Below are positions 55,433 through 64,000 of a stretch of 64,000 bases of DNA, piece after piece; the stretch's first letter is position 1; each line of letters starts with the position of its first letter. The translations under genes and the position numbers were made by a program. The notes below the pieces were generated by a model that worked only from the letters and a program-made list of their open reading frames with translations, was not told the DNA's origin and did not search any database. This stretch comes from Enoplolaimus lenunculus (Eukaryota; Nematoda; Enoplea; Enoplida; Thoracostomopsidae): NCBI GenBank assembly GCA_030248215.1, contig JASANG010001114.1, forward strand, positions 1 to 64,000, written 5' to 3'.

Positions 55433-55671
55433 CAGGTTTGGAACTACATGGGGTAACTCGACTGAGGGCGTCACATATTCAGTGGTGGATTCAGGAGTTT
55501 TCAGTGCGGGTGGATAGTTTTTATTTTTCAAACCTTTACACTTTTAATAACTCGTTTTAAATTTTTCAATATTTTAACACATATGACTTTAAAGGTGCCA
55601 AAATTTTCAAATCTTTTTTGGCTAGCAACTGCATTGCGAATTTCAAATGAACTATTTGCATCGCAAAATTT

Positions 55672-55893
55672 TCAGCACGCCAGGGTTTGTGGGGTGGGAT
55701 ATGCGTCGCTCCTATGCCCGTTGGATCCACCGCAAAAAAGTTGTTCTATTTTACCAAAATGTCCGTCAAATTTCTTGCCATCAATCCTGCATGCTAAAAC
55801 ATTCTTGGTTGTGGGTATCATTCGTATTTCCGGTGGCTCAACAACGATCTCAAATGTGGAAGGCAACCCTGTCTCCAAATACGTCTGTTTCAT
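55672..55893 (-). CDS. Possible coding exon or fragment, unrecognised, 73 aa
   Basis: A minus-strand frame from ATG 55893 to TGA 55672 reads MKQTYLETGLPSTFEIVVEP, later NVLACRIDGKKFDGHFGKIE and FCGGSNGHRSDAYPTPQTLA. Composition is more protein-like, and local GC higher, than in the competing 200-codon plus-strand frame, which ends inside a family C element. No splice sites or family recognised. It could be a gene fragment carried in repeat DNA. Confidence 0.2.
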   Translation of the reverse strand: MKQTYLETGLPSTFEIVVEPPEIRMIPTTKNVLACRIDGKKFDGHFGKIEQLFCGGSNGHRSDAYPTPQTLAC

Positions 55894-56093
55894 GTTCCCA
55901 TATTTGCATCTACGATCTTCATACACAGGATATACATATCAACATCTTAACTGGATCCAACACCAGGCAGCGATTTTAATTGTCCCAACCTCAAAACATC
56001 TTTACTATACACCAAAATCACTTAAACGTTACAAAATACTTTTTGACAATTTTAATACTGTAAGATGTCGCAGAATAAAACTAGGCATGCGTT

Positions 56094-56296
56094 CACAATG
56101 CAAAAAAATAGTGAGTCAAATTGACTCTCTCCGAAATAGGCTTTTCCTGACTACAAAAACTGAGTCAAAATTCGACTCTGTCTGAATCAAATTGAGTCGA
56201 ATATGACTCAGGCGGAGTCGAATTTTGACTCAGCTTGTGTAGTCGGGAAAAGCCTATTTCGGAGAGAGTCAATTTGACTCACCATTTTTTGCAGTG
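56094..56296. mobile_element. Family C element, complete
   Basis: CACAATGCAAAAAAATAGTG to CACCATTTTTTGCAGTG. Confidence 0.85.
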
Positions 56297-56756
56297 CACT
56301 AAGTCGGATGGTGCCGCCCAATCACAGCTCAACCCTTCATTTTTAGTTGTCCAATCATTTCGCATTTTGTTAACTGCCCTCCCTCACCAATTTGATTGGA
56401 ATGACGTATTTGTCAATTAATATTAAAGCTGTTGTATCGTTGATCTGTCACTTTAGTCATTTTCTGGTCTGTTGAATGGCAAAAGAGCAGGTTCGATATT
56501 ACAAGGCTTCATGACTTTGGGTGTCGTTAAGCGACAAAATACACATGCTTTAAAGCAACTGATTTAAAGCTTTATGTTGATATTTTGGTGTAAACAACCA
56601 ACTGTTGTTTATAATTTTGAGTCTGAAATTAATTTTGATTAATTTCAGCGTTTTGTTTATTAAAAACAAAATAAATCAATTGTAGATTGTTTTGTTAGCA
56701 TAAAATTTCCAAATTTCCACAACAGATTTCGTTGCATTTGGCTCAAATCAAGTGGG
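56297..56756. other. No gene or clear repeat recognised
   Basis: AT-rich, no supported frame. Confidence 0.3.
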
Positions 56757-56914
56757 TCGGTCTCGTAGCCAGCTCCCCTTACTAGAAAGGGCTAAAAGTT
56801 TCAGGAGGCGCATGCAAAGGTTTTTGAAGCCTTATACAAGCAACGTTGAAAAATTTCAGGCGAGACAAATTTCTTCCACGTGAGCTGACCCCGGCCCCCT
56901 CCTGGCTACGAGCC
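56757..56914. mobile_element. Family K element
   Basis: GGTCTCGTAGCCAGC left, CTGGCTACGAGCCC right; inner TTCAGGAGGCGCATGC. Confidence 0.6.
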
Positions 56915-56949
56915 CAGAGTGGGCACGTTTTTTACCTATCGCTGCCCAT

Positions 56950-57411
56950 TGCAAGGGGGGCCACCCGGGCCTAAGTCTCACTGATCAAAAACTAAAACCA
57001 AAATTTAGGTTTAATAGTTGCAAAAATGTGTTTGATGAGTTGCCCTCTTCATTGTTTCCAAATAGATTACAACTCATATAACCAACTGGTTATACGGGCT
57101 ACTAAACTACGAAATTGCTTCTCACATTGGTCATTGACTTGAAATTTGTTAGACATAGCTTGATGCAGGTTAAGAAGTATTTTTCAGAGTGTGAATGTCA
57201 TTTAAGAGCACTTAATACATTAAATGTCCCTGGGCCTATTCAGGCTTAGAGTATTTGTCGCAACAGATTGTCAAATTGAGCCGATATCGCATTCAACGTG
57301 AACTTGAGTCATGGGTAAAATAAATAATGAGTCAAGTACCTTTGGGCCCCGGCTGGCCGCCCTGGGTCACACATCTTGACTTTAGTTCCATCTCTGAGTA
57401 TTAGATGTATT
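56950..57411. other. No gene; family Q segment at 56960-57045
   Basis: GATCAAAAACTAAAACCAAA and ATTTAGGTTTAATAG match the other family Q segments loosely. Confidence 0.35.
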
Positions 57412-57581
57412 GGCCAATATGCATAGAACAAGGTTGTTACAGTAGTATAAGCTTATTCCTAAGCCTAAGTGTAAGAATGAGCTTATACCGAAAGATTAAG
57501 TCTAACCAAAAAATAGTCTGAATAAACTAACTCTATTGCCGTCCCAAGAAAAACTTTCCGCTCTGATCTTTTACATGAGCC
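57412..57581 (-). mobile_element. Family A element
   Basis: GGCCAATATGCATAGAACAA left, TGATCTTTTACATGAGCC right; short worn core. Confidence 0.75.
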
Positions 57582-57947
57582 AACATATTTTATACTATGG
57601 CTCAAGAATTAAACTGATTGAATACAATACACGTTTTAAAATTAAAAAATATTGAAATAACTAGTTTTCCAAATGAAATGGTGTGACTTGGGACCTAAAA
57701 ATTATACCGTAGTACCAGCTAATTGCCGGAAGTTAGGAGAAACAAAGGCTATGCCGCTGTTTAAGTGGTAGCTATGTTATTTAAGCTTTTAAATGCCGTA
57801 ACAGCATACGCAATAGTTAATGAGTGATTAGTTTTCCGGTGAGTTTAAAGTTTATAAATCGGTTTCAATTAAAAAAATCATGTCACAAATGCAAACGCTT
57901 TTCGGATTTTAGAAAAAGATCTGTTTCATAATAAATGCTGAAATAGC

Positions 57948-58793
57948 GTTTTGACAAATACTAAAAAGCGTTTACTTTATAGCGTTTTGACAAATGCTAA
58001 AAAGCGTTTACTTTATAGCGTTATGACAAATGCTAAAAAGCGTTTACTTTATAGCGTTTTGACAAATGCTAAAAAGCGTTTACTTTATAGCGTTATGACA
58101 AATGCTAAAAAGCGTTTACTTTATAGCGTTTTGACAAATGCTAAAAAGCGTTTACTTTATAGCGTTATGACAAATGCTAAAAAGCGTTTACTTTATAGCG
58201 TTTTGACAAATGCTAAAAAGCGTTTACTTTATAGCGTTTTGACAAATGGTAAAAAGCGTTTACTTTATAGCGTTTTGACAAATGCTAAAAAGCGTTTACT
58301 TTATAGCGTTATGACAAATGCTAAAAAGCGTTTGCTTTATAGCGTTTTGACAAATGCTAAAAAGCGTTTACTTTATAGCGTTTTGACAAATGCTAAAAAG
58401 CGTTTACTTTATAGCGTTTTGACAAATGGTAAAAAGCGTTTACTTTATAGCGTTTTGACAAAAACTAAAAAGCGTTTACTTTATAGCGTTTGACAATGGT
58501 AAAAAGCGTTTACTTTATAGCGTTTTGACAAAAACTAAAAAGCGTTTACTTTGTAACGTTTTGACAAATGTAAACGTTTACTTTGCGTTTGCGTGCGTTT
58601 CTTTTCTGCCTCGTTTATCAAATGCTAGAAAGCGTTTACTTTATAGCGTTTTGACAAATGCTAAAAAGCGTTTACTTTATAGCTTTTTGACAAATGCTAA
58701 AAAGCGTTTGCTTTATAGCGTTTTGACAAATGCTAAAAAGCGTTTACTTTATAGCGTTTTGACAAATGCTAAAAAGCGTTTACTTTATAGCGC
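57948..58793. repeat. 36-bp satellite, block 1
   Basis: Unit GCGTTTTGACAAATGC + TAAAAAGCGTTTACTTTATA. In the first part TTTTGAC and TTATGAC versions alternate, giving a 72-bp dimer. Contains a 54-bp irregular stretch near 58570-58620. Confidence 0.95.
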
Positions 58794-59036
58794 ACACAAA
58801 AGAGTATTTCTGAATTTATTCAGAAAAGTATTTTCTGTGGCAAATCTGACAAGTTTTTCTGATATTTAAGACAATTTTTCAAAAAATAACTGGAAAACGT
58901 TTATTTACAAACTTTATTTCAAAACTTTTCTGAAATCTTTTCTGTTATAACAGAAATACATTTCAAGTGCACATTGCTAATTATATTTCTTAAATGTAAG
59001 AAACTTTTTCTTAAATATCAGAAATATTATTTAGGT
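58794..59036. repeat. Spacer in the satellite, copy 1, hairpin-rich
   Basis: Holds TTTCTGAATTTATTCAGAAA, TCTGTTATAACAGA and TTTCTTAAATGTAAGAAA palindromes. Nearly identical to 59507-59750. Confidence 0.9.
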
Positions 59037-59506
59037 GCGTTTTGACAAATGCTAAAAAGCGTTTATTTTGTAGCGTTTTGACAAATGCTAAAAAGCGTTT
59101 ACTGTATAGCGTTTTGACAAATGCTAAAAAGCGTTTACTTTATAGCGTTTTGACAAATGCTAAAAAGCGTTTACTTTATAGCGTTTTGACAAATGGTAAA
59201 AAGCGTTTACTTTATAGCGTTTTGACAAAAACTAAAAAGCGTTTACTTTATAGCGTTTGACAATGGTAAAAAACGTTTACTTTATAGCGTTTTGACAAAA
59301 ACTAAAAAGCGTTTACTTTGTAACGTTTTGACAAATGCTAGAAAGCGTTTACTTTATAGCGTTTTGACAAATGCTAAAAAGCGTTTACTTTATAGCTTTT
59401 TGACAAATGCTAAAAAGCGTTTGTTTTATAGCGTTTTGACAAATGCTAAAAAGCGTTTACTTTATAGCGTTTTGACAAATGCTAAAAAGCGTTTACTTTA
59501 TAGCGC
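59037..59506. repeat. 36-bp satellite, block 2
   Basis: Same unit; carries the same variant units in the same order as the end of block 1. Confidence 0.95.
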
Positions 59507-59750
59507 ACACAAAAGAGTATTTCTGAATTTATTCAGAAAAGTATTTTCTGTGGCAAATCTGACAAGTTTTTCTGATATTTAAGACAATTTTTCAAAAAAT
59601 AACTGGAAAACGTTTATTTACAAACTTTATTTCAAAACTTTTCTGAAATCTTTTCTGTTATAACAGAAGTACATTTCAAGTGCACATTGCAAATTATATT
59701 TCTTAAATGTAAGAAACTTTTTCTTAAATAGCAGAAATATTATTTAGGTG
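59507..59750. repeat. Spacer in the satellite, copy 2
   Basis: Duplicate of the spacer at 58794, displaced by 713 bp, with only a few differences. Confidence 0.9.
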
Positions 59751-61030
59751 CGTTTTGACAAATGCTAAAAAGCGTTTATTTTGTAGCGTTTTGACAAATG
59801 CTAAAAAGCGTTTACTGTATAGCGTTTTGACAAATGCTAAAAAGCGTTTACTTTGTAGTGTTTTGACAAATGCTAAAAAGCGTTTACTTTGTAGCGTTTT
59901 GACAAATGCTTGAAAGCGTTTACTTTATAGCGTTTTGACAAATGCTAAAAAGCGTTTACTTTATAGCGTTTTGACAAAGCGTTTACTTTATAGCGTTTTG
60001 ACAAATGCTAAAAAGCGTTTACTTTATAGCGTTTTGACAAATGCTAAAAAGCGTTTACATTATAGCGTTTTGACAAATGCTAAAAAGCGTTTACTTTGTA
60101 ACGTTTTGACAAATGCTAGAAAGCGTTTACTTATAGCGTTTTGACAAATGCTAGAAAACGTTTACTTTATAGCGTTTTGACAAATGCTAAAAAGCGTTTA
60201 CTTTATAGCGTTTTGACAAATGCTAAAAAGCGTTTACTTTATAGCGTTTTGACAAATGCTAAAAAGCGTTTACTTTATAGCGTTTTGACAAATGCTAAAA
60301 AGCGTTTACTTTATAGCGTTTTGACAAATGCTAAAAAGCGTTTACTTTATAGCGTTTTGACAAATGCTAAAAAGCGTTTACTTTATAGCGTTTTGACAAA
60401 TGCTAAAAAGCGTTTACTTTATAGCGTTTTGACAAATGCTGAAAAGCGTTTACTTTATAGCGTTTTGACAAATGCTAAAAAGCGTTTACTTTATAGCGTT
60501 TTGACAAATGCTAAAAAGCGTTTACTTTGTAACGTTTTGACAAATGCTAGAAAGCGTTTACTTATAGCGTTTTGACAAATGCTAAAAAGCGATTAGTCTA
60601 TAGCGTTTTGACAAATGCTAAAAAGCGTTTAATTTATAGCGTTTTGACAAATGCTAAAAAGCGTTTACTTTATAGCGTTTTGACAAATGCTAAAAAGCGT
60701 TTACTTTATATCGTTTTGACAATGCTAAAAAGCGTTTACTTTATAGCGTTTTGACAAATGCTAAAAAGCGTTTACTTTATAGCGTTTTGACAAAGCGTTT
60801 ACTTCATAGCGTTTTGACAAATGCTAAAAAGCGTTTACTTTATAGCGTTATGACAAATGCTAAAAAGCGTTTACTTTATAGCGTTTTGACAAATGCTAAA
60901 AAGCGTTTACTTTGTTACGTTTTGACAAATGCTAGAAAGCGTTTACTTTATAGCGTTTTGCCAAATGCTAGAAAGCGTTTAACAGCGTTCTGGCAAATCG
61001 TGAAAAGTGTTTATTTAATAGCGTTATACT
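59751..61030. repeat. 36-bp satellite, block 3
   Basis: About 35 units, including units shortened by 12 bp (TTGACAAAGCGTTTAC) and variants with GCTAGAAAGC; fades out after 60960. Confidence 0.95.
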
Positions 61031-61630
61031 AGACAAGCGATTCATCATAGAGCTTCGTTGAATGATGCTGTTTGAAACGAGAAAAACGTTTTAAAGTTTA
61101 ATTTGTTATATGGTTCATAAATTTCTGGAGCATATGGAAACGCTAAGACAAAATTCATCTTTTTTCGTAATATCAAATCCACATAAAAGTTTCTAAAACC
61201 GCACTTCGCTGTGTAGATGCATTTCACACATTGTTGTTTTATTAAACTTTATCTTAGGTAACAACGTCACGAAAAGGTCTTAAAATAGTGTCATATTTCT
61301 AAAAAGCGTTGTTTCGAGCAAAATTGTTGCAAAACTGTTGTCTGGGTATTGCGCCCCTAAATTTGAATACACAAATGTTTATATATGGCTGTACTGTAGT
61401 GACCCAAATGAATGAGGTGTTACGCATTTTGCTATACGGTTATTTATTTTTACAGTCCATTCCTGTTGTTTGAATACCCATATATCGTTTTTATGCCGTT
61501 TTCCTCGAATTTCGGCAATATTACTATACCTTGAGTATTACGTTTTGATGCTTAACGGTGTTTGATTCACAGGAACCATTTTTACGTAGGTGCTGTAATT
61601 TTACGCAGATTGACGTTAATAGAAAATGGA
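61031..61630. other. No gene; family I end fragment at 61393
   Basis: CTGTAGTGACCCAAATGAATG resembles the family I left end. Confidence 0.35.
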
Positions 61631-61825
61631 GCCAATGTTACTTTAAGGGGCGTAACAGTAGATTAAGCGTATTCATAAGCTTATGTTTAAGCCTAAAGCG
61701 TTACAAAAATGAGTTCATAAGCCTAAGCCTATAACTACGTCTAAGCAAAAAATGTAATCCAGAATGTAAACCCACTCTTTCATAGACCCACCAGAAACCA
61801 GGACGCTCCTTAAAGTAACATGGAT
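61631..61825 (-). mobile_element. Family A element, subfamily II
   Basis: GCCAATGTTACTTTAAGGGG left, GCTCCTTAAAGTAACATGGA right; flanks GAAAATGG and CAAAATGC similar. Confidence 0.75.
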
Positions 61826-62311
61826 CCAAAATGCAAGTTTTTGGATTCTATCCATTTAACTAAAAACTACCTTTTATTACCCTCGACTTTTGTTGTATGC
61901 GCAGAAGAAATTGTTTTATATTTGAGAAACAATGATTCAATTTTCAGACATTTGTTTCGTAGTATGGACTCTCGACATGTATGTCTTGAATTTAAAACGT
62001 TAAGTTCTGAAATTTTCAGCAATATGGGTTTTGTACTCTTGAAAGTTTTACATTTAGTCTTTACTATACGCCATATATATGTACATAATTTTTTGAATAT
62101 AAGAAATTTATCAAAAAATATTTTCAGGCACGAATTTCTGAGCATTCTAGGACTATTTTTTGTGTCTGAGATTCAAAACATTTTATTTTGATATAATTCA
62201 AAAAATGTAAGAGTTGTAATTTAAACACAGTATATTTTGTGTGTATATATACGTGTTCGTTTGTATATGAAGGGTGGGCGTATGTGAAACAGAGCTCCTT
62301 TCGTTCAATAA
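61826..62311. other. No gene supported
   Basis: Overlapping AT-rich frames on both strands (61820-62191 plus, 61867-62145 minus) lack splice sites and look like chance. Confidence 0.35.
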
Positions 62312-62375
62312 TTTTGAAACCTAAGCCAAAGCCTAAACACAATCCTAATCCTAAGCCTAGTCTAAGCCTAAACTT
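62312..62375 (-). repeat. Degenerate GCCTAA tract
   Basis: AACCTAAGCCAAAGCC and CCTAATCCTAAGCC hexamers without element ends. Confidence 0.45.
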
Positions 62376-62863
62376 CCCAGTGTATAGGTCCCCCCAGTCA
62401 CCTGTGTCTCAGCGGCATGTATCTTTATCATAGTTTTGCCCCCAAGGTGTCATATTTTCACCCCATCATATTGTACCCCATCATATTTTCATCCTATCAT
62501 ACTTTACCCCTGATAGGCAATATAAATTTTACACGCAACGCCAGGGTGCACCGGATATTAGTTTGCATTTGTGTTTTCCGTAAAAATCGGTGTCCGTTTT
62601 CGATTCCGTTTCCGATATAGAAATACCTAAATTCTGCTATTGTTTTATGCTCAAAATTAATTAAAAATCACGCAGGTATAATATATTTCGCAATTTTAGT
62701 TAGCAAAGACGCATTTATCTTGCAATTTTTCATTATAAATATGTTGCAAATTTTCGATATGAAATAAAAAGTCTATTCTAATGAGGAATAAAAGTTGGAT
62801 GGGGTGAAAAACATGATAGCTATTGGGGTAAAAACTGCGATTGAGCTAATAATATACCTTATA
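62376..62863. other. No gene; short CCCATCATATT repeat near 62440-62510
   Basis: Four imperfect CATCATATTTTCACCCC-like units; the rest is unassigned. Confidence 0.4.
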
Positions 62864-63051
62864 CACTGCAAAAAAATGGTGAGTCAAATTAATTCACAAC
62901 GAAATAAGCTTTACGGGAATATACAGAGACAAATTCGGTGCTACTCGATGAGTCGAAATTGACACTCGCGAAGTCGAATTTGACTCAGTTTATGTAGTCC
63001 CGTAGAACCTATTTCGGCGCGTGTCAATTTAACTCACTATTTTTTGCAGTG
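62864..63051. mobile_element. Family C element, complete, just upstream of the DEG/ENaC exon
   Basis: TA-CACTGCAAAAAAATGGTGAG to CACTATTTTTTGCAGTG-TA; arms more diverged than in other copies, so probably older. Confidence 0.85.
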
Positions 63052-63129
63052 TAGGAGGTATATATGATACGACATAGGTCCATATAATTATTAACATAGG
63101 CCTTGCCATAACATCTATGTATATTTCAG

Positions 63130-64000
63130 ACTCAAAACCTGTCAATCTAACCACTTATTACCGAGCAAACCTTAAATGCAACAGTAACTCGTTTTGGAGT
63201 CTATCACGACAGTTGGCTTCAACTACTGAAACTTACGAACATTTCACTAAACGTCGATCCGAACCGGTGGGATTGAAGACAGAATCGTTGAAACCGGGCA
63301 AACCCGTTGTATCCTCACAACGACGAAAATCGCTCAAGCAGTTTGGAAATTCTCTTCTATCCAGTGCTACTGTGGCTATTGACTTGCTCGCTAACTCTGA
63401 TTTAGCCACACTAACAATTCCTGACACGATAATGTCACCGACACACAGGAATCATCATCATAACAGAACTATGGTTTGTGAGAAAAAACAACTTCACACC
63501 ACTGGTGCCGCTGGCATTTCTTCCCACGCTTCAATTGGACAATTTTCCCACGGTACGTTGGGTGCTGGAAACTACAGCAAAAACAACAGCAATAATAATA
63601 GTAATAATAATAATAATAATATTAATATTAACGAAAATGACGTCATCGCTTCGAATAGTATCGTTGAAAAATTTTTCAATCAAGCCAGCTTTCATGGAAG
63701 CGTTCTACGAAACGCAAGCGGAAAAGCTCGCATATTTTGGCTGGTGATTTTAGCGATGGCATTCGCTGGACTCCTATTTGAGGTCACCAAAGTCACTACT
63801 CACTACATTCAAACGCCGACCGCCACTGAAGTCAACGTCGAATCCCTCAGAGGCATTGAATTTCCATCAATTGTTCTATGCAGCTTAAATCCGTTGAATC
63901 GAACTTGGCTTCAAATCAATCGAATAAGCTTAGACCTATCGCTATACGCTCAACACGTTTATATTACAACTAAAAACGACGTTCATCCAACGATGAACGT
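63130..64000 (+). CDS. DEG/ENaC (degenerin/ASIC-type) cation channel, 5' portion, runs off the window
   Basis: One open exon of at least 871 bp follows the acceptor ctatgtatatttcag (cut after 63129); two bases complete a codon begun upstream, then 289 codons read to the edge. DEG/ENaC subunits form trimeric, usually amiloride-sensitive sodium channels in the plasma membrane, with two TM helices and a large Cys-rich ectodomain. Seen here: about 185 residues of polar cytosolic N-terminus with a His run and an Asn run (NNNSNNNNNN, about residues 151-165); the family HG gating motif in FFNQASFHGSVL (His about residue 188); TM1 from about residue 201 (FWLVILAMAFAGLLFEV); then ectodomain start IEFPSIVLCSLNPLNRT (about residue 242), matching the family FPxVTxCNLNP signature. 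Ectodomain, TM2 and C-terminus lie beyond the window. The N-terminus is longer than in most family members. Subtype not determined. A family C element ends only 78 bp before the acceptor. Confidence 0.9.

Noticed and set aside
55583-56185. 200-codon plus-strand frame
   Set aside because: Its last part is inside a family C element, and the opposite strand has a more protein-like frame. No splice support.
57951-58493. 180-codon frame with a 12-residue repeat (LTNAKKRLLYSV), and similar frames to 61032
   Set aside because: The satellite unit is 36 bp, so any stop-free frame stays open through the array. No start, splice or composition evidence for a protein.

Overview
Eukaryotic, animal-type DNA: AT-rich, intron-containing and gene-poor. 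Two gene families can be recognised. One is a DEG/ENaC (degenerin) cation channel whose 5' part runs off the right edge. The other is a four-transmembrane LAPTM-like protein with two exons on the minus strand. Both are metazoan families. The hexamer TTAGGC, the nematode telomere repeat, recurs throughout inside mobile elements, so a nematode is the best guess. The low gene density and heavy repeat load would suit a large-genome nematode rather than a compact Caenorhabditis-like one. The species is not identified.

Genes. 11.6-14.2 kb (+): a three-exon model, about 300 aa, Ser/Pro-rich, family not recognised. 18.98-20.71 kb (-): the complete LAPTM-like gene, 219 aa, with introns that join in phase. 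63.13 kb to the end (+): DEG/ENaC exon with a long cytosolic N-terminus, the HG gating motif, TM1 and the FPS..LC.LNP start of the ectodomain. 47.35-47.44 kb (+): a convincing first coding exon whose phase fits the DEG/ENaC exon 15.7 kb away, but the link is unproven. Weaker candidates lie at 25.2, 28.6-28.9 and 55.7-55.9 kb. No transposase, reverse transcriptase, rRNA gene, CRISPR array or convincing functional tRNA gene was seen.

Repeats fill most of the rest. They are mostly short palindromic elements with terminal inverted repeats (TIRs) and no coding capacity. Family A (more than 30 copies) carries internal TTAGGC arrays and makes 8-bp target duplications. B (CACTGTAAATTCC ends) and C (CACTGCAAAAAATGG ends) duplicate TA. 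D has TTAA-CCC...GGG-TTAA ends like piggyBac elements and contains a tRNA-like core with A and B boxes. E (CCAAGAGTGGATGAT ends) occurs in side-by-side pairs and triplets. F, G (TTAA-flanked), H (hAT-like CAGGG ends, 8-bp duplications), I, J, K, L, P and Q are smaller families. Several copies are nested, which gives a relative insertion order and, in two cases, a filled/empty site comparison inside this window.

Tandem repeats: a 3.1-kb satellite of a 36-bp unit at 57.9-61.0 kb with a duplicated higher-order block and hairpin-rich spacers; a 40-bp GC-rich minisatellite at 39.1 kb; and a (TA)n tract at 30.3 kb. All calls come from reading the sequence. No database search or alignment was run, and element ends may be off by a few bases.
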